The notes below the pieces were generated by a model, which saw only the letters and a list, made by a program, of their open reading frames with translations, was not told the origin of the DNA and ran no database searches. Below, one piece after another: positions 33,691 through 42,338 of a DNA stretch of 64,000 nucleotides. Within the stretch, counting starts at the first letter, position 1; each line of letters starts with the position of its first letter. Both the position numbers and the translations under genes were made by a program. This DNA comes from CTSoil-043 sp963821235 (GTDB lineage: Bacteria > Chloroflexota > Limnocylindria > Limnocylindrales > CSP1-4): positions 2,232,001 through 2,296,000 of the forward strand of contig CAWGCS010000001.1 in the NCBI GenBank assembly GCA_963821235.1, given 5' to 3'.

Positions 33691-33696
33691 AGTATA
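33691..33696 (-). promoter_or_regulatory. TATACT -10 of def (leaderless)
   Basis: Minus strand TATACT, then CGGGTC, then the def ATG. The 6-nt spacing places transcription start at the initiation codon. It is in the 42-nt gap after the small hypothetical gene, making def-fmt-rlmN-rpe-dtd a likely transcription unit. Confidence 0.5.
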
Positions 33697-33726
33697 CGGG
33701 AGCGCCCCGGGCGGCCCCGCGGCGGG

Positions 33727-34107
33727 TCAGGCCTCCGGCGGACCGGCAGGGCCGGCGGGCGGCTCCTCACCGGCCGCGTCCGCCGGCGGGACCTCTCCGG
33801 ACGGCTCGACCGGGGGGACGCTCGCCTCGGCGGCGTGATGGCGGAGGTCGTCGGCAAGGCGCCTGGAGCGTTCGGCGACGCGGGACCCGACGTCCTCGGT
33901 CACCTCGGCCGCCCGCTTGGCGATCGGGCCCGCCTTCTCGCCCGCCACGGCGGCGAGCTCGGCCGCCTTCGCGGCGATGTCACGGGCGACGGGCGACGCC
34001 TCGGCGGCGACGCGGTCGATCATCTGCTGCAGCTGGGACAGCCACTCCCGGGCGTGGGCGCTCGGCCCTTCGGGCTCCGGCTGCGGGGTGGTGGTGTCGT
34101 CGGTCAT
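33727..34107 (-). CDS. Hypothetical helical protein
   Basis: 126 residues, not recognised. No membrane segment. An acidic N-terminus is followed by an Ala/Lys/Glu helical repeat region (MIDRVAAEASPVARDIAAKAAEL, AKRAAEVTEDVGSRVAERS) and a Pro/Ala/Glu-rich tail, apolipoprotein-like or linker-like in composition. ATG preceded by GAGGAG at good spacing, which supports it being a real gene. Lies between priA and def. Confidence 0.65.
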   Translation of the reverse strand: MTDDTTTPQPEPEGPSAHAREWLSQLQQMIDRVAAEASPVARDIAAKAAELAAVAGEKAGPIAKRAAEVTEDVGSRVAERSRRLADDLRHHAAEASVPPVEPSGEVPPADAAGEEPPAGPAGPPEA

Positions 34108-34186
34108 CGATCGGCTCCTCGTGCGAGGCCCCATTGTCGGGCAGGAGCCAGCGTCCGGCCTAGAGCCCTCCGGACCGTCCCGCCAG

Positions 34187-36682
34187 CTACAGCAGGCTCT
34201 CCGGGTCGACGTCGACCGACCACGGAGGACCCGGGTCCCCGTCGAGGAGCTGTCGCGGGTCCGGGCCGCGCAGGACGACGTTGAAGCGCCAGCGCCCGCC
34301 CCGACGGGGGACGTAGGCCGGGGCGGGGCCGGCCACCGAGACCGCGACGCCCCGCTCCGCCGACCGCGCCCGGAGTCGATCGGCCATCTCGCGGCCCGCG
34401 ACCCGCGCCGCGTCCCGGTCCTCGAGCCCGACGGTGAGCTTGATCGTGGCGCCGTACGGGGGGGCCGCGAAGCGCTCCCGGGCGGCCAGCTCGGCGTCGT
34501 AGAACGCTTCGGCGTCACCGGCGACCACGGCCTGGATCGCCGGGTGCTCCGGCTGGTAGGTCTGGACGAGGGCCCGGCCGGGACGGACGCCACGCCCGGC
34601 CCGACCGATCGCCTGCACCATCAGCTGATAGGTCCGCTCCGCCGCCCGCTCGTCGGGGAGGGTCAGGGCGACGTCCGCGGAGACGATCCCGACGAGGGTC
34701 ACCTCGGGGATGTCGAGGCCCTTCGTGACCAGGCTCGTCCCCACCAGCACGTCGAGGCGGCCCTCGGCGAAGGCGTCGACCACCCGAGCCGCGGCGCCCC
34801 GTCGCTCCACGACGTCGCGGTCCAGGCGGCCGACGCGGAGACTCGGGAAGCGCACCCGGACCTCGGCCTCCAGGCGCTCCGTGCCGCCCCCCAGGTAGCG
34901 GATCCGGGGGGAGCCGCAGGCCGGGCAGCGGGCCGCCAGGGGGATGGCCGCGCCGCAGTGATGGCAGCGCAGGGTCATGCCAGCCTGGTGGAAGACGAGG
35001 GGACGCGTGCACTCCGGGCAGGCCTGGACGTGGCCGCAGTCGCGACAGAGGACGGCCGAGGCGGCACCCCGCCGGTTGATGACGAGGATGGCCCGCTCCC
35101 CGGCGGCCACGTCGAGCCCGCCGAGGAGGGCCGCCAGGCGCGCCGAGAGGAGGCCCCGGTTGCCCGAGGCCAGCTCCGCCCGGAGGTCGACGAGCTCGAC
35201 CGCGGGCGGCGCCCCGGACGCCCGCTCGGGCAGGGTCGCCCGCCGGTACGTCCCCAGGCGCGCCAGCCCAACCGACTCCACCGAGGGCGTCGCGCTGCCG
35301 AGGATCACCGCCGCGCCCGCGAGGGCCCCCAGGCGGACGGCCACGTCGCGGGCCTGGTAGCGAGGCGTCCGGTCACTCTTGTAGGTCGCCTCGTGCTCCT
35401 CGTCCACGACGACGACCCCGACGTCGACGAGCGGCGCGAGGATCGCGATCCGGGTCCCCACCACCACGTCGACGACCCCCGCCCGGATTCGCCGCCAGGC
35501 GTCGGCCCGCTCCCCCTCCCCGAGGGCGGAATGGAGGACGGCGACCTCTGCCCCCAGATCGGCTCGCAGGCGGTCCACGAGGGGCAGGGCGAGGGCGATC
35601 TCCGGCACCAGGACGAGGGCGGGCCGGCCGGCGGCGAGCGAGGCGGCGATGACCTCGGCGTAGACGGCCGTCTTGCCCGCGCCGGTCGGCCCGTCGATGA
35701 GGAGCGGCGTGGCGTCGCGCGCGGCCAGCGCCGCCGTCGCAACCGCCACCGCCGTGGCCTGGGCGCCCGACAGGGAGGCGTCCGCCGGCCGCGAGCCCCG
35801 GATCCCGGTGGCCCGCTCGCGGAGCGGATCGCGCGGCCTCTCCCGCGTGGCGAGGTCGACAAGGCCGCGCCGCGCCAGCGCGGCCAGCGCCCCGGCACCG
35901 TGACGGGAGGCCAGTCCCGGCGCCGGCGCTCCGGGGTCGCCGGGCGGGGCCGCCGCCAGCTCGGCGAGGAGGGCTCGCTGGCGTGGTCCCAGCGGCCGGC
36001 CGTCGGGAGCGGCTGCACCGGCCGCCACCGCCCGTCCGGCCGCCGTCAGGGTCGCCCGGCGCTCGTAGCGCGGCAGCGCGCCGGCGGCGCCCAGCGTCCA
36101 CTCCAGGTGGACCCGCCCTTCCCGCTCCAGGGTTCGGAGGCGGCGCAACACGGCCGGGCGGCTCTCCGGCACCGGGAGCGCGCGCAGCGGCCGGGGGCCG
36201 GCGGCGAGCGCCTCGAGCAGCGCGGCCGTCGGGCCGTCGTCCTCCGGCGCGGGGCCGCCGCGGGCCGTGGCGACGAGGTCGAGCCGCTCGAGGAGCCCTG
36301 GCGGCAGCATCGCCCTGATGGCCATGGCGACGGGGGCGAGGTAGTGCGACGCGATCGAGCGGGCCAGAGCGAGGGCGAGGGGCGGGAGGAGCGGCCCGTC
36401 AGCCCGGACCCGCGCCACGAGCGGCTTCGCCGTCACGCCGTCCGGAGGCGTGGCCGCGCCGAGGACGACGCCCAGCGCCCGCCGCCGGCCCCACTCCACG
36501 AGGACCGCCTCGCCGGGCACGACCTCGAGGAGCTCGTCGGGCACCCGGTACGTCCACGTCCGGTCGCCGGCGACCCCGGTCGCGTCGATGGCCACCTCCA
36601 CGTGGCGCTCCGGAGGGCGGGCGGGCACGAGGCCGAGGTCGCCCGCGGCCGGCTCCGGCGCTGGCGTCCCGGCCGGGCCCAT
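34187..36682 (-). CDS. priA: Primosomal replication protein N' (PriA helicase)
   Basis: 831 residues. Restarts stalled replication forks by loading the helicase. N-terminal 3'-DNA-binding domain with VEVAIDATGVAGDRTWTYRVP. Helicase motifs GPTGAGKTAVYAEV, VVVDEEHEATYKSD and SATPSVES. Eight zinc cysteines follow (CRDCGHVQACPEC, CHHCG, CPACGS) and the C-terminal QAIGRAGRG motif. ATG at 36682; it begins 5 nt after the rluD-gmk stop. A long antisense frame opposite is a compositional shadow. Confidence 0.96.
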   Translation of the reverse strand: MGPAGTPAPEPAAGDLGLVPARPPERHVEVAIDATGVAGDRTWTYRVPDELLEVVPGEAVLVEWGRRRALGVVLGAATPPDGVTAKPLVARVRADGPLLPPLALALARSIASHYLAPVAMAIRAMLPPGLLERLDLVATARGGPAPEDDGPTAALLEALAAGPRPLRALPVPESRPAVLRRLRTLEREGRVHLEWTLGAAGALPRYERRATLTAAGRAVAAGAAAPDGRPLGPRQRALLAELAAAPPGDPGAPAPGLASRHGAGALAALARRGLVDLATRERPRDPLRERATGIRGSRPADASLSGAQATAVAVATAALAARDATPLLIDGPTGAGKTAVYAEVIAASLAAGRPALVLVPEIALALPLVDRLRADLGAEVAVLHSALGEGERADAWRRIRAGVVDVVVGTRIAILAPLVDVGVVVVDEEHEATYKSDRTPRYQARDVAVRLGALAGAAVILGSATPSVESVGLARLGTYRRATLPERASGAPPAVELVDLRAELASGNRGLLSARLAALLGGLDVAAGERAILVINRRGAASAVLCRDCGHVQACPECTRPLVFHQAGMTLRCHHCGAAIPLAARCPACGSPRIRYLGGGTERLEAEVRVRFPSLRVGRLDRDVVERRGAAARVVDAFAEGRLDVLVGTSLVTKGLDIPEVTLVGIVSADVALTLPDERAAERTYQLMVQAIGRAGRGVRPGRALVQTYQPEHPAIQAVVAGDAEAFYDAELAARERFAAPPYGATIKLTVGLEDRDAARVAGREMADRLRARSAERGVAVSVAGPAPAYVPRRGGRWRFNVVLRGPDPRQLLDGDPGPPWSVDVDPESLL

Positions 36683-36687
36683 CTCGG

Positions 36688-38310
36688 TCAGACGAGGACG
36701 CGGCGGTCCGGGTGCCGCTCCCGCTCGGCCCGGATGATCGCGTCGATCCGTGCCGCGGTCCGCTCGACCTGGCCGTCGTCGTTGACCACGACGTGGTCGT
36801 AGTCGCCCGCCCGGGCCAGCTCGATGGCCGCGTTCCGCTGGCGCAGCTCCAGCTCTTCGGCAGTCTCGGTGGCCCGGGCCCGGAGGCGCCGGAAGAGCGC
36901 CTCCAGCGAGGGCGGGACCACGAACACGAGGAGGGCGTCGGGGACGGTCGACTTGACGGCCGCGGCCCCCTGCACGTCGATCTTGAGGATCACGTCGTGG
37001 CCGCCGGCGAGCGCGCGGCGCACCTCCGCCCGCGGCGTGGCGTACCAGTTGCCGTGGACCTCGGCCCACTCCAGGAAGGCGCCGGCGTCGCGGAGCGCCC
37101 GGAAGCGGTCCCGGCTGAGGAAGTGGTAGCTGCTGCCGTCGACCTCGCCGGGCCGCGGGGCCCGGGTCGTGCAGGTCACGACGTAGTGGTAGTCGGGGTC
37201 GCGGGGCCGATCGCGGAGGGCCGCGATGATGGTGTCCTTCCCCACCCCCGATGGCCCGGAGACGACGACAAGGAGGGCGCCGGGGGCCCCGGCGCTCGGC
37301 CCGCCCGCCAGCGGGTCGTCGGGCGCCGGGGCCGCGCCCAGCGGCGGCTCGCCGGCCAGGCCAGCCCCCGCCGCTGGTCCGGCCGGCAGGCCGCCGGCGA
37401 GCGCCCGCAGGCCGTCGACGACGCCCTCCAGCTCCCCCGGCAGCGGCGCCTCGAGGCGGACGAGCTCCCCCGTCGCCGACGCCGCGAAGACGAGCCGCCA
37501 GGCGTGGAGGAAGAGGCGCCCCAGGCCAGGCGGCCCGCGGCGGGCGGTCCCGGTGCCGTAGACGGGATCGCCGGCGACCGGGTGCCCCAGGGCCGCGAGA
37601 TGGACGCGGATCTGGTGGGTGCGGCCCGTGACGAGGTCCAGCTCGAGGAGGGTCCACCCGTCGAAGCGCTCGCGGACCCGGTAGCCAGTCACCGACGGCC
37701 GCCCGTCGGGAACGACCGCCATCCGCATCCGGTTCTTCGGATCGCGTCCGATGGGCGCCTCGATCCGCCCGGCCCCGGCCTGGACGCTGCCCTGGACCAG
37801 GGCGAGGTAGGTCTTCTTGACCCGGCGCGCCTTGAGCTGGGCCATGAGGCTCGCCTGGGCGGCGTCGGTCTTGGCCACCACGAGGAGGCCGGACGTGTCC
37901 CGGTCGAGGCGATGGACGATCCCGGGGCGTTCGACGCCGGCGATGCCCCCGTAGGCGGTGTCGCGGGCGAGGAGAGCGTTCACGAGGGTCCCCGACCAAT
38001 GGCCCGGGCTCGGATGCACGACGAGCCCGGCCGGCTTGTCGACGACGAGGACGTCTGCGTCCTCGTAGACGACGTCGAGGGGGATCGCCTCGGCCTCGAT
38101 GCCGCTCGGCTCGATCGGCGGGACGTCGATGACGAGGACCGACCCGGCCGCCACGACCGTGTTGGCCTTGACCGGCCGTCCGTCGGCGGTGACGCGCCCC
38201 TCCGAGATGAGGCGCTGGACGCGGCTCCGGGAGAGCCCCGAGAGGTCGGCCGCGAACCGGTCGGCGCGTCCGCCGCCGCCGGCCGGGACGACCAGCCGCA
38301 GCTCGGTCAT
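36688..38310 (-). CDS. Fused pseudouridine synthase (RluD-type) and guanylate kinase
   Basis: 540 residues in one continuous frame. Residues 1-300 are an RluA/RluD-family pseudouridine synthase: an S4 domain (GRADRFAADLSGLSRSRVQRL) and the catalytic HRLDRDTSGLLVVAKT with Asp136. A Gly/Ala/Pro-rich linker (about 305-343) follows. Residues 345-540 are guanylate kinase, with P-loop SGPSGVGKDT (351-360), TRAPRPGEVDGSSYHF, WAEVHGNWYATP and LKIDVQGA. No ATG, GTG or TTG in this frame precedes the kinase part within the linker, so a separate gmk is not supported. The ATG overlaps the lspA stop (ATGA). It should modify 23S rRNA and phosphorylate GMP. Confidence 0.92.
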   Translation of the reverse strand: MTELRLVVPAGGGGRADRFAADLSGLSRSRVQRLISEGRVTADGRPVKANTVVAAGSVLVIDVPPIEPSGIEAEAIPLDVVYEDADVLVVDKPAGLVVHPSPGHWSGTLVNALLARDTAYGGIAGVERPGIVHRLDRDTSGLLVVAKTDAAQASLMAQLKARRVKKTYLALVQGSVQAGAGRIEAPIGRDPKNRMRMAVVPDGRPSVTGYRVRERFDGWTLLELDLVTGRTHQIRVHLAALGHPVAGDPVYGTGTARRGPPGLGRLFLHAWRLVFAASATGELVRLEAPLPGELEGVVDGLRALAGGLPAGPAAGAGLAGEPPLGAAPAPDDPLAGGPSAGAPGALLVVVSGPSGVGKDTIIAALRDRPRDPDYHYVVTCTTRAPRPGEVDGSSYHFLSRDRFRALRDAGAFLEWAEVHGNWYATPRAEVRRALAGGHDVILKIDVQGAAAVKSTVPDALLVFVVPPSLEALFRRLRARATETAEELELRQRNAAIELARAGDYDHVVVNDDGQVERTAARIDAIIRAERERHPDRRVLV

Positions 38311-38879
38311 CCGGCCCGGGCCTCGGAGCGCCCGACCGGCAGGAGCGCCATCAGGAGCAGGAGGACGATCGAGGTGGAGATCGCCGCGTCCGCCACGTTC
38401 CAGGTATAGAACCGCCAGCCGCCCGGGAGCCCCATGTCCACGAAGTCGACGACATAGCCGAGCCTGACCCGGTCGATGAAGTTCCCGACCGCCCCGCCGA
38501 GGAGGAGGCCGAGGGCGAGCGTCGCCAGGCGGCCGCTCCCGCTCATCGCCCGGCCGTGGTACCAGACGATGAGGCCCATCACCCCAACGCTGAGCACGGC
38601 GAAGAGCACCGCCTGGTCGCGGAAGAGCCCGAAGAGGGCTCCAGTGTTCTGGACGTACAGGATCCGCAGCCACTCGCCGAGGACGTCGACCGGTTCGCCG
38701 AACGCGAACTCCCCGACGACCCAGCGCTTCACGAGCTGGTCGGCGACGACGATCCCGGTCGCGAGGCCGAAGAAGGCGACCCAGTGGCGGGCCCTCGAGG
38801 CGGGCCGGACGGACGGCGGCGTGATGGGCGACGAGGGCGCCTGCGGCGCCTCCGCGGCTCGCGTCCCCGCCTCGCTCAC
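38307..38879 (-). CDS. lspA: Lipoprotein signal peptidase (signal peptidase II)
   Basis: 190 residues. Aspartyl protease that cleaves prolipoprotein signal peptides. Four hydrophobic helices and the conserved boxes ADQLVKRWV, NTGALFGLF, GAVGNFIDRVRLGYVVDF and WNVADAAIS (catalytic Asp pair in the last two). A Pro/Ala/Ser-rich cytoplasmic leader of about 30 residues precedes the first helix. GTG overlaps the ileS stop as GTGA. The lspA-rluD order is common. Confidence 0.96.
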   Translation of the reverse strand: MSEAGTRAAEAPQAPSSPITPPSVRPASRARHWVAFFGLATGIVVADQLVKRWVVGEFAFGEPVDVLGEWLRILYVQNTGALFGLFRDQAVLFAVLSVGVMGLIVWYHGRAMSGSGRLATLALGLLLGGAVGNFIDRVRLGYVVDFVDMGLPGGWRFYTWNVADAAISTSIVLLLLMALLPVGRSEARAG

Positions 38880-41800
38880 CCCGGGGTCCCGTCGCGGCGT
38901 CGCAGGGCCAGGCCGGCCACGCCGCCGGTCAAGGTGACCGTGGCGTGCTGCCAGCCGTCGGGCAGGGGGCCCTCGGCGACCTCGTCGGCCAGGGTGGCAG
39001 TGCCCAGCGCCTCGAGATGCGCTCGCACCGCGCCCGCCGCGTCCGGCAGCGAGACGACCAGGTCGATGCGGTCGTCCAGGGCGAGGCCGGCGTCGCGGCG
39101 CAGGTCCTGGACGGCGCGCTGCAGCTCGCGCGCGTCGCCCTCCGCCCGCAGCTCGTCCGTGAGCGTCATGTCGATGACCACGACGAGGCCTTCGTCGTGG
39201 GCGACGGCCGTCCCCGGCCTGGGCGCCGCCAGGATCTCCACCTCGTCCGGGGCCAGGACGACGCCCCCCAGGGCGACCGACCCGTCGGGCCGGATCTCGA
39301 AGCTGCGGTCCCGGGCGGCGGCCATGACCGCGGGGATCGCGGCACCGAGCCTGCGCCCGATGCGGGGCAGGAGTGGCTTCACCCGCCGCTCGACGAGCTC
39401 CGATTCGTCGCCGATCCGGACGACCTCCTTGACGTTCACCTCGTCGGCGACGACGTCGAGGAGCGCGTCGAGCTCGGCGTGGTCGGCGCCCGGCAGGGCG
39501 ATCCACAGGCGGGCCAGCGGCTGGCGGGTCCGGATCCCGGCCTGCGAGCGGAGCGTCCGGGCGAGCTCCACGGCGCGCTGCGCGGTCTCCATGCCGGCCT
39601 CCAGCCCGGAATCGCGGAGGGCGGCGAGCTCGCCCGCGGGCCAGCGGGTTAGGTGAACGCTGTCGGGCGCGGGGACTCCGCCGCGGACCACCAGGTTCTG
39701 GTGGATCGCCTCGGCCAGGTAGGGCAGGATGGGAGCCACGATCCGGGCCAGCCCAGCGAGGGTGGCGTGGAGGGTGGCGAAGGCGGAGGCCCGCTCGGCC
39801 GGATCGTCCGACCGGGAGAAGCGGCGCCGGCTCCGGCGCAGGTACCAGGTCGAGAGGTCGTCGATGAAGCGCGAGATTGACGCGGCCGCGGCGTCGGCGT
39901 CGTAGTCGCGGAGGCGGTCCTCGACCCGTGACGCGAGGCCCGCCAGGCGGGAGAGGATCCAGCGGTCGAGCGTCGGGCGCTCGGCGACCGCCGGCGCGGG
40001 GCCGGCGGGGGTCCAGTCGGCCAGGCGGGCGTAGGTGGCGAAGAAGGCATAGACGTTCCACAGGACGAGTAGCTCGCGGCGCGTCTCGTCGGCGGCGTGC
40101 CAGCCGAAGAGGATGTTGTCCTGCGGCCGGGCCCGGGCGTACATCCAGCGCATGACGTCGACGCCCATCCGCTCGGCCGCCTCGTCGAACTCGATGGCGT
40201 TGCCCCAGCTCTTGTGCATCGGCCGGCCGTCCTCGCCGAAGAGCGTGGCGTACCCGAAGATCGTGCGAAACGGCTCCTCGCGCCGCAGCACCGTGCTCAT
40301 CGCGAGCATCGCGTAGAACCAGTTGCGGAACTGCCCGGGGAAGCTCTCGGTGATGAAGTCGGCCGGGAACCACCGCGCCCAGTGCTCGGGGTCCTCGCGG
40401 AAGTGCATCGTCGAGAAGGGCACGATCCCGGCGTCCAGCCACGGGTTGCCGACGTCCGGGATGCGGGACACCGGGGCGCCGCACGACGGGCAGGCGATCT
40501 TCACGGCGTCCACGTGCGGCCGGTGCGGCGTGTGGCCCTCGAACGCCGCCCAGCCCTCGATCGCCCGCGTGCGCAGCTCCTCGCGGCCGCCGATGACGTC
40601 GAACGTCCCGCACGCCCGGCAGTCGAAGATCGGCAGGGCGAGGCCGTAGTAGCGCTTCTTGGAGATCATCCAGTCGCGCATGTTGAGCAGCCAGTCGAGC
40701 TCGCGCTCGTAGCCGAACGACGGGATCCAGCGGATCCGGTCGACGACCTCCATGATCTGGTAGCGGAGGCTGGCGTCGACTTCCGCCGGGGTCAGGTCCT
40801 CGCGTGGGCGGTCGTAGACCGGGCCCATGCTGATGTACCACTCGTCGACGAGCCGGAACAGCAGCGGCGTCCCGCATCGCCAGCAGTGCGGGTAGCGGTG
40901 GGTGTAGGGCTCGAGGTGGTAGAAGAACCGACGCTGCTCGAGGTCGTCGATGATCGCCTCGGTCACGGCCGGCGCCTCCCGGCCGCTCAGCCAGCCGAAG
41001 GCCGGGAAGTAGCGCCCGTCCTCGTCGATCGGGCCGATGACCGGCAGCCCGAGCGCCGCGCCCAGCTGGAAGTCCTCGGCGCCGCAGCCCGGCGCGATGT
41101 GGACGATCCCGGTTCCCTCGTCCTCGCCGACCTCGTCCCAGGCGACGACCCGGTGCTCGTACGGCTCGCCGCCCCCGGCCCCGTGGAACGCCTCGCGGAC
41201 GGCGGGCAGGTCGTCGAACGGGCCCTCATACCGCCAGCCGACGAGATCCGACCCTGGCAGCTCCTCGAGCACCTCGAAGGGGCCGACGAGCGCGTGCTTC
41301 AGCGTTCCGCGGCCGAGCCAGTAGGTCGCCTCGCCCTGGCGGACGCGGACATAGCGCAGGCCTGGGCCCACGGCCGCGGCCACGTTGGCCGCCAGCGTCC
41401 AGGGCGTGGTCGTCCACACGAGCAGGGACTCGCCGGGCCGATCGAGCAGCGGCAAGCGCACGGTCAGGCCGGGGTCCTCGCGGTCGGCGTAGCCCTCGTT
41501 CATCTCCATCTGGGACAGGCCGGTCCCGCACCGCGGGCACCACGGCATCGAGTCGTGGCCGCGGTAGATCCAGCCGCGCCGGTGGCACTCGGCGAGGAAC
41601 CCCCAGATCAGGTCGTTGTTCTCGTTGCTGAAGGTGAAGTAGCTGCCGCCCAGCTCGGGCATCCCGAGGCGCCCGACCAGCATCTCCGCCGTGTCGGTGA
41701 TGGGGCCCTTCGGGCCGTGAAGGGTCAGCACGCGGGCCGGGTCGGCGGCCAGCAGGTCGCGCAGCCGGAGGAGCTCCGCGGGATCGTTCCAGTCCATCCA

Positions 41801-42220
41801 GTACCCGAGTCGGATGCTCTGCTCGGTCTGGCGGGCGGCGAAGGTCAGGACCCGCTGCTTGCAGAGGCTGACGAACTCCGCGATCCCGAAGCGCTCGATG
41901 TCGCGCTTGCTCGTGAACCCGAGGTCCTTCTCGACATTCACCTCCACCCATAGTCCCTGGCAGTCGAAGCCGTTCTGGTACCGCTGGTCCTCGCCGAGCA
42001 TGGCGTGGAAGCGCTGGAAGACGTCCTTGTAGGTTCGCCCCCAGGCGTGGTGGACGCCCATCGGGTTGTTGGCCGTGATCGGCCCGTCGAGAAAGCTCCA
42101 GCGCGGGCCACCCGCGTTCTGGGCGCGCAGGCGCTCGAACGTCCGGCGCTCGCGCCAGAGGGCAAGGATCTCGTGCTCCTGGGCGACGAGGTCGGGCTTG
42201 CTGCTGACGGGTTCGAACAT
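38876..42220 (-). CDS. ileS: Isoleucyl-tRNA synthetase, divergent class I type
   Basis: 1114 residues, the length of IleRS. The fold is clear (SFLDGPITANN, IPSFGYERELDWLLNMRDWMIS, NPWLDAGIVPFSTMHF), with four zinc-type CxxC pairs (CPRC, CWRC, CRAC, CPSC). Both class I signatures are altered: the HIGH position reads GVHH, and KMSKS reads PMHKS in GRPMHKSWGN, keeping the catalytic second Lys. This is a divergent lineage sometimes annotated only as class I tRNA ligase, so Ile specificity is inferred from overall similarity and the ileS-lspA order. No T-box leader was recognised in the 118 nt upstream. Confidence 0.88.
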   Translation of the reverse strand: MFEPVSSKPDLVAQEHEILALWRERRTFERLRAQNAGGPRWSFLDGPITANNPMGVHHAWGRTYKDVFQRFHAMLGEDQRYQNGFDCQGLWVEVNVEKDLGFTSKRDIERFGIAEFVSLCKQRVLTFAARQTEQSIRLGYWMDWNDPAELLRLRDLLAADPARVLTLHGPKGPITDTAEMLVGRLGMPELGGSYFTFSNENNDLIWGFLAECHRRGWIYRGHDSMPWCPRCGTGLSQMEMNEGYADREDPGLTVRLPLLDRPGESLLVWTTTPWTLAANVAAAVGPGLRYVRVRQGEATYWLGRGTLKHALVGPFEVLEELPGSDLVGWRYEGPFDDLPAVREAFHGAGGGEPYEHRVVAWDEVGEDEGTGIVHIAPGCGAEDFQLGAALGLPVIGPIDEDGRYFPAFGWLSGREAPAVTEAIIDDLEQRRFFYHLEPYTHRYPHCWRCGTPLLFRLVDEWYISMGPVYDRPREDLTPAEVDASLRYQIMEVVDRIRWIPSFGYERELDWLLNMRDWMISKKRYYGLALPIFDCRACGTFDVIGGREELRTRAIEGWAAFEGHTPHRPHVDAVKIACPSCGAPVSRIPDVGNPWLDAGIVPFSTMHFREDPEHWARWFPADFITESFPGQFRNWFYAMLAMSTVLRREEPFRTIFGYATLFGEDGRPMHKSWGNAIEFDEAAERMGVDVMRWMYARARPQDNILFGWHAADETRRELLVLWNVYAFFATYARLADWTPAGPAPAVAERPTLDRWILSRLAGLASRVEDRLRDYDADAAAASISRFIDDLSTWYLRRSRRRFSRSDDPAERASAFATLHATLAGLARIVAPILPYLAEAIHQNLVVRGGVPAPDSVHLTRWPAGELAALRDSGLEAGMETAQRAVELARTLRSQAGIRTRQPLARLWIALPGADHAELDALLDVVADEVNVKEVVRIGDESELVERRVKPLLPRIGRRLGAAIPAVMAAARDRSFEIRPDGSVALGGVVLAPDEVEILAAPRPGTAVAHDEGLVVVIDMTLTDELRAEGDARELQRAVQDLRRDAGLALDDRIDLVVSLPDAAGAVRAHLEALGTATLADEVAEGPLPDGWQHATVTLTGGVAGLALRRRDGTPG

Positions 42221-42325
42221 CGGGCCTCGGCTGGGATGGGGCGGCGGCCGGCACGCGCCCGGGCGTCACGCTGCGGCGCCTCCGGCCGTCACAGCCCCTC
42301 GGACACGCTTCACGGAGGTTCCCCC

Positions 42326-42331
42326 TATCCT
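42326..42331 (+). promoter_or_regulatory. -10-like TATCCT of the LCP gene (leaderless candidate)
   Basis: TATCCT, then ACCTGCG, then ATG: 7 nt to the start codon. A GGAGG at 42,314 is too far upstream (about 20 nt) to act as a Shine-Dalgarno. Confidence 0.4.
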
Positions 42332-42338
42332 ACCTGCG

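Noticed and set aside
33917..36802. Plus-strand open frame of about 960 codons opposite priA
   Set aside because: Low-complexity Gly/Asp/Arg translation; priA motifs are intact on the minus strand.
42221..42338. T-box leader for ileS
   Set aside because: Only 118 nt, no recognisable T-box sequence or antiterminator, and part of it is the divergent LCP promoter.
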